From: Galbula dea
Taxonomy: Eukaryota; Chordata; Aves; Piciformes; Galbulidae
Direction: 5' to 3'
NCBI GenBank assembly: GCA_013399015.1
Contig: VWZX01008936.1
Coordinates: forward strand, 3,490,327-3,554,326
DNA: 64,000 nucleotides
In this document: one piece after another, positions 47,911 to 61,029 of the stretch
Numbering within the stretch: position 1 is the stretch's first letter
How the letters are laid out: each line of letters starts with the position of its first letter
Translations under genes and position numbers: made by a program
Notes under the pieces: model-generated
What the model was told of the DNA's origin: nothing
The model's input: only the letters and a program-made list of their open reading frames with translations
Databases searched by the model: none

Positions 47911-50519
47911 TTCCTTTCATTTACTGGAGATACCATTCTTTGCCATTATACTCTAATAACAGAAAAATTCATGTTTATGGGTGTGTATGGTAACTGTCTG
48001 GCTCTCAGTACTAATAGTCATTATGCAGCCAGTATGGTTTATTAGTAAAGATGATTCAACAGTTGGGAGGAAGGCAAGACCTTTGATATAGAACCTTTAA
48101 AAATACATGTTTTCCCCATGCTATGTTTGTAGATATTACTTGGAAGACTGGCAGAAAGAGATGAAAGACAAATTTCTTTCCAAGCCCTGGCTGTAAGTTT
48201 ACAAGTGCATGTTTGTAAGATATTGTTGGTTAAAAAGCTTAAGTGTTCAAATAGAAAACTTGCATAGAAAGTATCTTTTTCATAAGTGCCCTTCTGCTTA
48301 ACATAATGGATTCTTGTCAAAGAACAATTCTGTCCTTGCAACATTGGGTTGATGCTTATTAACAGCTTGGCTGGAATCTGTGCATGCCAGCCAGCCCTCC
48401 ATAGATCCCTCAAAGACTTCCTCACAAGGGGAGACACTGTCTGAGCAGGTGCTACAAACTGGTGAAAACATCTGAGATAAGAGTTTGGGGTCTGGAGACT
48501 TCTGTGGGAAATCAAAGGAGAGGAGTAAGGTGTGAGAGTATACACGTGTCATCTTCAGAGGTTTGTGGTAAATAAACTTGGGGCTTCCAGGAAAAACACA
48601 CAAACCTGCTAATACCATGGAAGATATTCCTAATGAAGCACAAAACTGCTCACATTTAAATCTTTTCTGTGTTTGAGTATAAGTTTGAAAATGGTTTGAA
48701 TTTTAAAGGTAGAAGAACTAGTGATGTAGTTGGAAATTGACCAGTGTGGGACATCCACAACACACCTTTCTGTAATAAGTGTTTTTTCTCCTCCCATACC
48801 CACTTAGCAGAAAGGAGAACGTGAAACCTCATCACAAACAGCAAAGGATTAGCTTATAAATGTGTGAATTTCTCACTGTGCAACATTCAGCCCTGAGAAT
48901 TATGTAGCAAGTTGCATTTTGCAAGAGGCTTCTGTGGGGTTTACACAAACCCATGATGTTGTGCTTCCACTTCCCTTTCTTCTCCATTGCCAAGGAAGTG
49001 GTGTCAGTGTCCAGCTTTGCAGGGATAAAGCCACCTTCCCATCTGCCCCTGCCATGCTACAAAAGCCCAAGGTCATGAGGACTACTGAACCATTTGGCTT
49101 AGTGGCCAAACTGGGGGAACCAGTGGTCTGACTGACACGTTAATTTGTTGATGCTTGTGGTGTCACTTCTGAAGTTTCAGAAGTGCTGTGGTAAGCTGCA
49201 GAGTAGCCTCAGTTTTGCTCCACAAGCTAAGGATGTTCCTATATATGAACTTCTCTGTGCCTTCAGCCTAGTTGACTAGCTTTTGGGACAGAGGAAATAC
49301 CAGCAGACCTCAATTGCTCATGTGGGCCACATACTGGCTTTGAAGAGGGGAAGTGTGGCTCCTTCATTCTTTTGGTTCTTAGCTCCTATGTGTGCTTGAA
49401 TGGATTTTCACGTTGGACTTTATCTGTCTTATTTAATCATGTTTTAAAAGCTCAGATTTCAGACATAGTTTGTCATTATTAAGCAATCATAAGGGTTTAA
49501 GAGTTCTGGAGTACCCCAAAGCAAGAATTGATTTTGCAACTTACTGAAATCTGTCTACGTGTAGAACTGTACAGACAAACTAAGCTTGCTCCCCAGGGTC
49601 CTGACTGCAAGCTAGAAGCTGCTTGCATGTTTTAGTGAATCAAGTTAGTGCATACTATTTCTCAGGGTGGCTGGTTAGGCCAAACAGTGTGCCAAAACCA
49701 TGCCTACACCTCTCCCAATCTGCTTGAGAGTCTTTTGCATTACTACTCTGTGCTGCACGGACTTTTAAGTAGAAAGCCTTACCCTTTATTTCCTTATCTG
49801 GTGTAAGGGGTGGTTCTGTTAAACAAGTAATAAAACCATCTCAGTACAATACCATTGCAGTGAGACACTAGAAATTCTGTTGTGGGACTGTAATAGGTAA
49901 TAACACATTCTCCAATCGAGTTCTTAAACTTAATTAAGAAATGCCAAAAAATAAATTGAATCAAACATGGATTTACTGTGCTTGTCAGTCTGAAGCAGTT
50001 TAACATGGCTCCAATTTCTAACCTGGATTTAAACTTTTGTCCTCAATTAGGTTATTTAATTTGTTTCATTTAAATGCTACAGGAAAATGAAATGCAGGTG
50101 TTTCCTTTGTTGGGTGCCTATTGTTGTGCTTTCTTTCCTATTTTGAGTTATAGTCACAGCATTTTAAATAATGAATCAGGACCCCCTCTTTGTTTTCAGC
50201 AAAGTTGAAAGTACACTAGAGGACAGGAATGAAGCTGGTTGTCCTAGAGGTTACTATTGTAGTAGAAAAAGCTCTTACATAAATGGGGGAGGGGAAAGGA
50301 AAGGCAAAGCAGCTCCAAACATTTTATTTGTCATCAGTGTGTCTTCATGGTACTTGTAGTTTTCTGTGGCTACTATGACTAATAAAAACCCCAAAGTTCC
50401 TGGAATTATGGAGCAGAAGCGGAGTTCTGGCCCCAGAGCACAGCAATAATATTCCAGACAAACATGAACTCTTTTTACAAAGGTAGAGAGCTCTCCTAGG
50501 AAATAGCACAGAACTGTGC
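47911..50519. other. unique DNA with the longest open frame, not a supported gene
   Basis: The 167-codon minus frame at 48042-48545 is the longest in the window. It has no recognisable domain, signal peptide or repeat, and a second minus frame (48298-48618) overlaps it. A single frame of this size in 64 kb of DNA is within chance. Opposed frames at 48900-49131 are also anonymous. A 9-bp perfect stem (49164-49172 with 49177-49185, four-base loop) is present but too short for a microRNA precursor. Confidence 0.45.
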
Positions 50520-50720
50520 AAAATATAAGGAAATGCATTGCATCACTTGGCTGAAGAGCGATCTGTTTCCCAGTTCAGCCGGGATGGCAGATGCCTATTT
50601 GCATTCTACTTAAGTGCTCTGTTAGTCTTTTATGAAGATCAGTGGTTAATCGTAGGAGGCAAAAACAAAAGCTTATGAATTTGAGACAAAAGAACAGCCA
50701 ATGTAAATTATTTTGAAATC
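50520..50720. promoter_or_regulatory. motif cluster with C/EBP-ATF and octamer sites, candidate enhancer
   Basis: ATTGCATCA at 50537-50545 is an exact C/EBP-ATF composite core, the sequence used in amino-acid-response elements. ATTTGCAT at 50597-50604 is a perfect POU octamer. The interval is free of low-complexity runs and keeps two CpGs (near 50559 and 50580). One exact match to each is expected by chance somewhere in a window of this size; their closeness is the only reason to list it. Confidence 0.2.
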
Positions 50721-52354
50721 ATTGAGTTTGAAACTACCATGGTTGTATTAGAATGTAGTCATCATAATCAAAACTCTAGATGCATTATGATTAAAGAAAT
50801 AAGTGGATGAATTCTGTGTAAGCATTTGAAACTCAAGAGCTCAAGGCCTGTACCGGAGTGCCTTAACAAAACACTAAAAAGTCCTAAGACTGGGATCGGC
50901 ATGTAGCATCCTGTTAACAAGCAAGGAAAGTGTTTCTGGAATAGCCTTTTTTCATTGTTCTCAAAGAAGTGTGAGCACTCATGCTCTAGGAAGCGTGTTG
51001 TGAGAATTCCTGTAGGCTGAGTTCTTAGTCATGCCAAATATTTGGTTAATGATGACTTTTTTGGTTGATTTTCCACTAGCAATGGGCAAATTTAACGGAG
51101 TTCAGTGGTTTAATTCATTTTTGTAAATCATGTTTATCAAAATGTTACCCAAAACTCTGTGAGCTAGAAATCTTTTGAGATTAGATACTTGGAAAACTGT
51201 TGCTTAAGCTGCAGGAAATTGGGTGTGATCATTTCATTACGAACCAATTTGATTGCTAGCTATGTCTTTGTTACACAAGTAAAAACCTACCAAATGCTGC
51301 GCTAGATGTTGATCTCAGTTTCGAGATAAAATTCACTCCACTGATTTCAGCTGAAGCAAGGCAAAACTGGGACTATCCATTTTATGTTAGAGGACTTACT
51401 GGGTTGTACAGCTGACACCGTTATAGGGGTCTTTCAGGACAGGGAGTAATAGCCTGTGTAACTGATGAAATTCTACTTACCTTACTAGCATCACAGTCAT
51501 AGTATTAAGATGGTGGTTTTCTCAGCCTGCTATGGTTTGAAACACTAGCTTTAATTTCACAGCAGTTGACCTTGATCACGCAAGACAATAAGCAGCAGTA
51601 CCATGGAAAAGTCCCAGAATACAATTGTCTTTAAAAGAAGCAAAACAAAATCTGATCCACTGGTAATCTTAGAAGCTATTTAATCTAGCAGGAGAGACGA
51701 CGGCTTTAACAGTAATGTTTAAAAGCTTCTATCCAGATGCCAGTGCTCATGATTTTCAAGTACAAATAAGAACTCAAAACATTAAATTCCCAAATAACTT
51801 TTTCCTCTCCTTGAAATGGCTTAACTTATAAGACATGAGCCTCACCTATAGATAAATACTGAATGCAGCTGGGCTATGAGGCTTCCATTCTTCCAGCCTA
51901 AATACATATATATTTTTTTCAGCACAGAACATGCATGAATAAGCAGCAGAAAGGCTGTACAAATGTCATGTTTGTATTCCACTCCTTTTTAAAGCACATT
52001 CTATGCTCTGTGCTATGGTCTGGTGAGCAAGAAAGGCAATATGGTTCTGTGGTCATAGATTCTACTTTATAATGGCAGTTCAAACGTTTTTTCCTCACCT
52101 TGTCTCATTAATATTGGTGAATGAAAAGAGCAACTCTTCTACAGCCGACTATCATAATACGTAATAACATGCCATCATTAGCACACAGTGCCAGCAAGTG
52201 GGTAATATTATTTGGGGAAAAGGGAAATGGACTTTCTTGCTTGTTCCCTCTGCGTGTGCACAAACAACTGCCAAACCAACACACTGAGGCTATCATTTAG
52301 CAAAACTTCCTAAGTGTGTGCTCCAGCCTGCCCATGTTGGTGAGGCTGTTTAGA
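50721..52354. other. unique DNA, one possible old repeat half
   Basis: AAAATTCACTCCACTGATTT followed by CAGCTGAAG near 51328-51356 resembles the middle of a palindromic archosaur repeat (GTAACTCCACTGAAGTCA). Otherwise unique, with no frame of note. Confidence 0.4.
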
Positions 52355-52452
52355 ACGTGCTTAACTGTGATCAGATGTTCAAATTCAAAAGGATTTAAAC
52401 ATCTGTTTCTCATTAAGTGCATGCTTAAGGGCTTTGCTGAATCGGGGCCTTA
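52355..52452. repeat. ancient fold-back (palindromic) interspersed repeat
   Basis: The right end, ATTAAGTGCATGCTTAAGGG then CTTTGCTGAATCGGGGCC (ending about 52449), is a near-exact match to the terminal part of a palindromic repeat widespread in turtles and archosaurs. The left arm ACGTGCTTAACTGTGATCAG (from 52355) is its diverged inverted partner. The loss of left terminal sequence shows decay. It is the same family as 5881-6003. Confidence 0.65.
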
Positions 52453-52499
52453 GCCATTAGGAAATAAAAGGAGACCACCAACTTATTTTACATATACTC

Positions 52500-52615
52500 T
52501 TGAAGAGTGCTCGGATAGATAGTAATGACTTTCAGTCAGTACTGACCAAAGCTGGCTTTGAACTGCTGACCTGGAGGTGAAAGGCTTGTATCCTATTACC
52601 AATCTCTGGGGCAAA
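52500..52615 (-). repeat. tRNA-like repeat fragment (old SINE head or tRNA-derived relic)
   Basis: Read on the minus strand from about 52613, the sequence goes ATTGGTAATAGGATACAAGC, CTTTCACCTCCAGGTCAGCA, GTTCAAAGCCAGC. The first block resembles a polymerase III A box region and CAGTTCAAAGCC resembles a B box (GGTTCGAATCC), at roughly tRNA spacing; CTTTCACCTCC is reminiscent of a glutamate-tRNA anticodon arm. The ends do not pair into an acceptor stem, so it is not a working tRNA gene. Confidence 0.35.
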
Positions 52616-53985
52616 CCAGTCTGACTTGTTTTCAAATATTAATGAATTAAGTCAAATCAAAATACAGCCCCATTGATTGCCTTCTCCTCGTTTTTTTCCT
52701 GTGTCAGCATCGGTAACTCATGTTGCTGTAGAAAATCTCTGGGAACCAGTGCTGCCCATATTTCTGTGGTTTAAACCACTTGCATTGTAAGAAGGGTCTC
52801 AGCAACTGAAACGGCTGGTTAGTTTCTAAAAATATTTAGAAATGGAGCCTTTCTGTGAATGATAACATTCTCATGTGCAGGGTCCAATGAATTATTTAGT
52901 TATCTATTCTCCTTGCAATATGCAGACATAACTCTCACTGACATTAATAGGGAGATTCGTATGCGTGTCAGGAAGAGGGAAAATCCTTTGAGAGTATTTA
53001 GGCAATATTCCTTGAAGGACTGGAATGGGAGGAGACAGGGATGAAAATCATTGATGAAAACATGAATTTGTCATTTTTCTATAGAGAATATATGTATTTT
53101 TATTTTAAAAAGACAGCGGGGACCATTAACTAACAAATATTTAAAATTCTATTTGCATTTCTAAAGGCACAGCTTAGATGAAGGCCACACACAGACCTCT
53201 AGTTGAAAGTGGAGATGCACTAATATTGAAGAAAAGCAAAGGCTTCTGGTAAGTGCTCTTTGGAAAACTTTGGTTTTAGTCTTGGATATTTGACTTTTAA
53301 GAGCCTTTATTTCCTACAAAAGGAGACTTATTCAAACTACAAGTATTATTTAAAATCTGAGGGGGTGTTTCCTTGTCACTGGACATAGCATGTACATTTG
53401 ATCAATGATTCAGGTGTTGAGTGGCTCTGGTCAGATATCAGGAAGGCCTATTTCTAGTAGGATTTGCTCAGTTGCTGCGTGACAGTTGCACAGTGGTGTC
53501 CCACACACGTAGGACCTATGTGACCTAGAACAGATCAACAGCCCAAGGACATCTGAAGCCTAGACTGTGGTATGGCTGTAAATGAAGATTTGCAAATCTA
53601 GATTTGCAACTGCAGAAAAGATTCAGGTGCTGTGGCAAGATACAGATAATTTAATTTTTGTTTCATTCTTTCTGAGTAATCTCAACATCTCAGAGAGCCA
53701 TCCTTCCAGTAGCACTGTATCAGAGGAAACTCAGACCAGTTTGGTAGAAGTAGCCGTTAAAAATCATGGTGGTATCAAAATTACATACTTCATTCCCTGC
53801 CTCTGCTACTTGTCTTCCTTGGAGCTATATGGCTCAAGGAGTCCTCCAACTATATCAGATGCGGGTCCCAATATCCTCAAACCTACTTTTACCTCTGTAC
53901 TCTGTTCCTTAAACTGGTTATTTGGCAGCAGGGAAGAGCAGCACTCTGAATAAGGCTTTCTGAAGCTTGCAGGGTGGGTTTTTTT
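52616..53985. other. unique DNA, no gene supported
   Basis: The plus frame at 53582-53953 (123 codons) has no domain or splice context. The rest is unique AT-rich sequence. Confidence 0.5.
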
Positions 53986-54010
53986 GTGGTGGTGGTGGTG
54001 GTGTTGTTGT
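53986..54010 (+). repeat. (GTG)n trinucleotide microsatellite
   Basis: A run of GTG/GGT triplets passes into GTTGTTG at its right end. It is preceded by a short T run. Confidence 0.9.
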
Positions 54011-57000
54011 TTTGATTTGTTTTACTTGCTTTTCCCCAAGGAAGTGTTCTACCAAGGGCTGAGCAGGGACTTAGGAGAAGGGGATGACAGGCCTTGGTTT
54101 AACTAAAGCTTTTGAGGTCTATGTTTGTTGCTTTTTCCTGTATTTTGAAACTGAAGTCCTCTGCCCTGCTGTATATTTCTGGTGCTTGGTATTTCTGAAC
54201 CCTTCCTGTAAATTGTGTTGCAGGCAGGTTACTTCAGTTTACAGGAAAACCTGGGATGCCACTAGTAAATGCTTAGTAAGTAATTTGCAAGCCTGAGAAA
54301 GTTTCCATGGCCTTTTTCACGGCTGCACACCTGGCAGGAGGGCAACCTTCCCAGAATCATCACCCTGAGCTTCTCCTGGATTTCCTGGCTCTGCAAGCAG
54401 TCTGGCCTTTGTTAATCTTAGGGGTTGTGTGTAGTGTGATGAGATGCACATCTCCCAGACAGAAAAAAACCCATCTTTAAGTAGATAGTATTTATTTACT
54501 GTAAACTGTTTCCATCATTATAGAAAACCACAAAATAATGATAATGCAAAGTTACTGGAAAGCAAAACTCATTAGAAGTTGTGTCCTGATACAAAAACTG
54601 TCACAGCAAACCAGTGATGGTTTTTAGGAGAAAAAAATTCAAAAACAATAAACCAGATTTCCAGTGAAATGTAAGTTGATTACTAAAATGTTTTAATTAA
54701 TGAAAGATTGAATCAGTAATACACAAAAGACTTTCTGGAAAATTTATTATTATTATTTTCTTGAAAACCTGTCATTTCTTATGGGGAAAATTGCCATACC
54801 TGGAGTAGAGGATAAGAACTCACCTATAGGCATGAAAATATTTCAAGGAGCTCAAGTTTTTTTAGCCTGGACAGACTGCAGTTTACTTAATTAGCTTAAT
54901 TCATTTCCCAAAAACATTCCAAATGTTGAATGGTCTGCAAGGTATTTTACTATCTTTAAACAACTACTGAAGATGTTTACTGCTTCCTCCAGTGTTGGAT
55001 CTTTCAGATTGGCATAAAAGAACATGAAAGAAATGTTATCTCCTTAAAAATGATCTTTTTAATAAAGACTGAAAAACCTTTTTAAGATGTTAGTTTGGTT
55101 GTGCTGGATCACTGGATTCAGTCCTGGATTGTGATATATTTATTTTAACTAACATGGTTTTTCACTATATTTCACAGAAGAATGAACAAGCCTATGTGAA
55201 GGGGAAAAAAAATCACAAATCAAGAATAGTAAAACTGGTTTGGGATCTTTTTATGGAAAACAAACATTTCTATAAGTAAGGTGATATTCCTCTTGAAATG
55301 TCTAGGCTTTAGTTAAAAAAATACATAAATCTTCTCCACTTTCTCTGAGCCAATTTTATTTTGTTCATTTTTGGCAAACAAAGAAACACTCCCTCCTTTC
55401 CAAAGATATACAAAGGACCATGTAAAGTTGTTTAAGCAGCTGTTTATTCACCTGCATTGTCTGCTTACCTGTTTCAGTCTTTATGGTACTTTGCTCTATA
55501 TAAAAAAAAAAAAAAAAGTATTGCAGTCTAACTTAAAAAGAAATGTTACAAAGTAACTAAATTGAAGACTCAAAACTTTTCAGCTTGCTGTGCAGTTATG
55601 CCCTGTTTGTTCTGGGACTAACAGCTCCAAAATACAGGCAAATAGGGAAGGATGAAATACTGAGATTTCTAAGTGTCTGAGGGACCATTTCAACTGGTCT
55701 AGACTGTTGGATGGCTCTAAAACGCCTTCTTCAGACAGAGATACAGCAGTGCCAGACAGGACAGCCCATTAGACCAGTCATTTTCACTTCATTAATAGAA
55801 GACATGTATTTATTTGTCAGTGAAGGTAGGGGAGTTCATTTGTAACCCAAATGGGTTACTTTTTCAGGGCTTAGGGTTGACATCAAACTAGGTCAGCCTA
55901 CGTACATGCATAAATGTTAATGTCCTTTAACTAACTGGAAAAAACATATTGCAAAGAAATAGGGAAGAGGGGTAGGGCTAATTAATTGCTGTCAATTCTG
56001 ATCAAAGATACCTGATACTTTGTGAGTTCTCCTGTCAGAGAGCTGCCTGATGGGGAGAGGATGCTCCTCTGTCATATCTTCTGCTGCTCTCCAAATCTCT
56101 CATGCTCTTTTTCTGTAAAATGTCACACTGGGAGCAGAAGGAAGGCAAATGGTCATCCAAGGCACCCACAAGACTCAGCAAATCCATGAGGGCAAAACAT
56201 CTTTTTCTGCTATGCCAGGCTGCTGCCAGGAGAGAGGAGCCACAGCTCCCTCTGGCAGGGGCGTACTCCCTTTGGCAGCAGACGAGCTTATTTCTTTGCA
56301 GAAAGAATCTGAATATGCATCACTGAATTTGGTCTGATAGAGCTTTTTCAGGGTGAGAGATTTACTCAAACCTACTCTCTAGCTGGGGTTTTCAAGGATT
56401 TGGTCTATGTTTCCTTAACAAAGATATATGCTGGGATTAAAGGATCTTGAGTTAACCTCCCTGGCTTATTTAAAATGCACTCTTTTAAAAATACACATCA
56501 AAAGTGTCATGAACTCTCTTTCACTCTGGGTGGCACGACCGGTGGAGAAATGTTATAAACAAAGTAATACATGGTAAATTGTAATCTAGGAGGCAACCTT
56601 TTTTCCCTATAGAAGGCGGCTGAACCAAAAATGAACTCCCTAGCTGTAGAACTGTGCTGAGGATAATGTCTTATTATTACCACTTTATTTTCATGCTGCT
56701 TCAAATCAGTATTTTGTACCCTTCTGGGAAAACAGGTTGGACATAGAAATACTTTACATGCAGCTGAGGTTTGCTGAGCACTGCCGTTTGCTTCAGTGAG
56801 AGGAAGTTGCAGGTGGCTCACAGGTTGGCAAGTATGCTGTATTTAGCACCGCTCAGCTTCTGTAGTTTGGCCTTTGGGGGTAGGGATTCACCAACATCTA
56901 TTTACCTTATGGCAGTTCCCAAGATACTTCCTTAAATGCTGGTTGCTGATTGTGCTTTGCTACACTTGTCAAATAACAGATTTGGAACAAATTGTGTGGA

Positions 57001-60000
57001 ATTACAAGTGGCACACACATAAAGCATAATAACCTACCTAGCTACCAAAAGACAATAATGTTTTTATTTTAAATCATACAGTGGAGATGGCTACATTTCT
57101 TATAGTTCTAGTGTGCCTATGACCATAATAACACTTTAAGATTTTAGTTCAGAAATGTGGATTAACCTTTCCACTTTTTTTTTCCTACTCCTCTTCCCTC
57201 GCTGAGAAAATCTGGCACTTGGATTATGACAGAACATAGAGCAACTATTGCACATCTTGGAAAATATATTTATATACATGAATCAAAGCCTGTGTAAGAT
57301 GGAGGAGGTTTCAAACTAAGGGGTGGGGAATTAGTCCTATAGCAATACAAGAGTTTGTGTTTAAATATCCTACGTAGTGCATATGTTAAAAAGTACTTCT
57401 TGCCATGATTTCAAATGGTAGTGTTTGCATAATGAATACTCAGCAGTATTTTATGGAAAGAATGGGCACAATATGGTAACTGCAGCTGTGAGGGTAGGAG
57501 ATGAGCTGTCAGTTGGCCCAGCTAGCCCTTATGGCAAAGATGTCAAACTGTGCTACCTCTCACCCTTTACACATGTCACTCTACCCACTGTTGCTGTTTA
57601 TTTGTTGCAATTTTAGTCAGAGCATTGGGACTTTCATCCCACCTGCTCCTTTTTTCACTGCATCAGATGCCTTGTTGCATCTGTGGCTTTGTAATTTGTT
57701 CCTGTCTGTTAAGTGCCACTCTCCAGTCATGGGCACAGTTTACTGGCCAAGAAGTCACCAGTGAGAACAGAAGCCATATGGAATCAAACTCATGTTGTTT
57801 TCTACTTCATAACAATGTTTAGCTGAAATGCCTTCTATAGCCTAATCTTAACATGGCCCTGGTGCTGGAACGTGCTGGGATGGCTGCTAGGGTAGAAATG
57901 TCAGAATGCAGAATATTTTTGTTCCCTATCAAAGAGCTGACAGAATTGTTCCAACTGTGGAGAAAGAAATTAAATGAGGAATGGAAATGACTTTCTGATT
58001 GAAGGTCTGAAGGGCAATAATCACGCATGTGGGTAGGGGGAGCCCCAACCCAAAGTACAGTACATGCCCCCCCACCTGCCCCACACATAGGCACACAGCG
58101 TGCTCAGAAGTTAATGCTGAGCAATGAACAATGTAAGATACTGCTGGTAATGATGCTGTTTCAGGACCTCAACAGAAAGCTTGCACATGGGATTATCAAG
58201 ACAGATTTTCTCCCATAAAGTCACCAACCCTGCTGTGAAGAGATGTTTTGAATTGAGAGGCTGATTATTACCTGCATCTTCCTGGGTGTCACCCAAATTG
58301 TCACTCTGAGGTTGTTTGGTTTTTGTTTGTTTTTATTTTTTCCATCTTTCTCACCTGCTTGAGGCCTGAATCTTTCCTCCATGGTAGAAATAAATTTTAT
58401 TTTTACTCCATAACTCCATCTTGACAAGGATGTTGCACTGCCCCATGTAATTCTTTAACTCTACAGGGTCAAATTTTAATAAGTAAAGGCACTCACTCCC
58501 TTGTGATCTGTAGGTGATGAGCACCTGCATTAGGGGAGCAACGAATTCTTTCAAGATATTCTTGAATAGACTTGTGAACAGAAGTATCTACTACATCTCA
58601 AGACATGCAGAAACAACAGTCCCACAGAGTCAAAGGCACTGTATTATGAAATTTAAACATGTTTTGCTTACATGGGTCTTAGGATAAATCCTTTCTTCTT
58701 TTGCTGTGAAATCCCTCTCTCAATCCTTCAAATAACCTGTCTGAAAGAAATCATTCTAGCAGAGCCATTACAATTAATTCTATTATGTAAACCTGCCGTT
58801 TCAGATTTTCATTAAACTGACAAATGGTTCCTCAGAGTCATTTTCTAAATTACAAAATACAACTTGGCTGTTTTAAAAGGCTTGTTATCACACACTATCC
58901 TGTAACATAGGCCTATATTGTGGGGTGAAATTTAGTCCTTAACCAGGATTTTCAAGGAGCAATGTTAGATGCTGATGTCCATCTGTAGGCAGGTAAATAG
59001 AAAGCCTAGTTTTAAATTACTTAGTATCAAAGGGAGTTGATTGGTAGACAAGATTCTGGGGGAAAATAGAATTTCCATCTTTATCAGAGTATGGTGAAAA
59101 TATTAGTATTTAGGACAAGAAAATTTGACACAAATTGTTAGGTAACCTTAATGACATTAGAAAATAGGTCTTGTGCCAGTCTTTTCTGGTGATCCTAAGA
59201 ACATCTTCTCCCTCCAGTTGAAGCTCCTGGTTTGCTTGGGTCAGGACTAAGATAAACTTGGTGCCATGGGTCTTAGTGGAACCTCGCAGAAGGAGCAGAG
59301 GTGCCATTATATCAGGAAGCATGGGAATTTAGTGGAAAGGTCTCCTAAAGAAATCAATAATCAGATCATTTCAAAAGAACCATTCAACAACCTTGGCTAA
59401 AATGACTGATTACTCACAATATTGGTTTAAAGCATTAATGGTGATAATTAAGAATAACAGACAAAGAGTATTAAGGAAAGGAAAGCAAACATCTTGCCAG
59501 TCATTAAAAGAATGGAATTTTTCTAATCCTCTTACAAAGATGCTCTTTTGGGTCAAAGTCCCTTTCTGCATAAAGCAGTCACACTACATTTTTAAAGTCA
59601 GTAAAGAGTTGAGCCCTAGCCCAGACCCTCTTAACTACTTTAAACAGGCAATTCCTACTGAGAGACAAGCATTTAAATTAATCTGGGGACTTGGGCCTAT
59701 GAGATGAATCAAGAAAGTTTAGTTCACACTATATTGCATAGTAAATAATTATGTAGCCAAATTATTTTGATATACAAGAAGTTTACTAATGATTTATTTT
59801 TATTTTATATTTATTTTTGTTTATAATGCTTTATTTGGTATTTATTATAGTTGGAAGAGCCTATATTCTGTCACAGATGTTTTATGTCAGGGTTAAGAAA
59901 TTCTGAGAAATGTTTTTTATTAGGTTAAACTGACAATTTTATTTCATACAGAACCACATTTATAGATAACATCTGGTCATTACATTTACTCTCTTTTTTG

Positions 60001-61011
60001 TTCACCAGTGATTCTTTGTTCCCGGGAAAGAGGGTATGTGGTTGTTTCTATCTGCCTCACAAGTAACTTTGAATCTGAAAAATAAAATCAAATCTATATT
60101 TCTTAGGTACCAGTAAATCCTAATGAAGCCTCACAATCTACTTGTGCTATTTTGATCATTAGTAAGTGCTCTTAATTACAGTTGTTCTCCTTTGAGTCCC
60201 TTTGACCCTATGTAGGATCTGAAGCTGTAAGGTCCAGTAGAAGATCCTTCAATACTAATCTCAAATCTTATTGAATTAAGCTTCCTTGGAAGACATTGTT
60301 TAATGAGCTGGAAAGACCTCAAATTCTGCTTCTAGCCTATCAAAAGCAATAACAACCCCCTAAGCTGCATAATTAACCTTCCACTTGGCAGCTTCTTCCA
60401 CACTTGCCATCATGTTGCCTTGTTTGAAGTCTGTCTGAAATGTCTTTATTACCTTGTTTATTGCTCAAGTCTGAAAGAAGTCTCTTCTATTAGGCCTGCA
60501 AACCTGACTGTACTGGCTGCTACAGTGAAGTGACTGAGTAGATGGCACTGTACTACTTTTCTCAGTGTCTTCTGTTCTTACTGTTGCAAAATGCAACCTG
60601 TATGAACATGCAAGGTCCAAATGCTCCTGACTGTAAGCTCTGTACAATGCATATGACTTGGTGGTTGTTTGAGATGTTGTTCTGAGAAGTGGTGCTGGTA
60701 AGGGTCATAAACTGTTTCAGAGTACACTGGCCAGGAGTGCTTTTCCTTCTTGTGTATAGACAATTCAGAAAATGTTCTTTCAGAGAAGGGGCGTGGAAGT
60801 TTGGAGACAACAAGATTAACATTTGCAAAACTGCTGTCTCATATCAGTGTTTTGGTACAGCTTTAGCCCTTGGTATTCAGAGGTGGATTGCTCAAAATCA
60901 CCTACACTAGAAGAAAAATTGAGGTGTTCTCAGCCAAATAAACAGATGTAGGGACAGATATAAGAAAGTTATGTTTATGTCATGTAGAATTTTGCTGTTC
61001 AGTAATGTATC
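54011..61011. other. long unique AT-rich stretch, no gene seen
   Basis: Contains a TTA microsatellite (54743-54757) and a 16-base A run (55502-55517). The frame cluster at 57425-57822 (three plus frames in different phases) and the frames at 56507-56821 (-), 57819-58094 (-) and 59393-59707 (+, 104 codons) have no recognisable domain. No CR1 or old repeat was recognised in these 7 kb. Confidence 0.5.
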
Positions 61012-61029
61012 ATATATATATATATATAC
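61012..61029. repeat. (AT)n microsatellite
   Basis: Nine uninterrupted AT dinucleotides. Confidence 0.9.

Noticed and set aside
48042..48545. Longest open frame (167 codons, minus) as a protein gene
   Set aside because: No domain, no signal or membrane pattern, an overlapping second minus frame, and a length within chance for 64 kb. No upstream promoter or splice context.
49164..49185. Hairpin as a microRNA precursor
   Set aside because: The perfect stem is only 9 bp with a four-base loop, and flanking pairing breaks at a large internal mismatch.
52540..52615. Functional tRNA gene on the minus strand
   Set aside because: A-box-like and B-box-like segments exist, but there is no acceptor stem pairing and the B box is degenerate; it was recorded as a tRNA-like relic instead.
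53582..53953. 123-codon plus frame as a gene
   Set aside because: No domain, no splice-site pairing, and the composition is that of the surrounding non-coding DNA.
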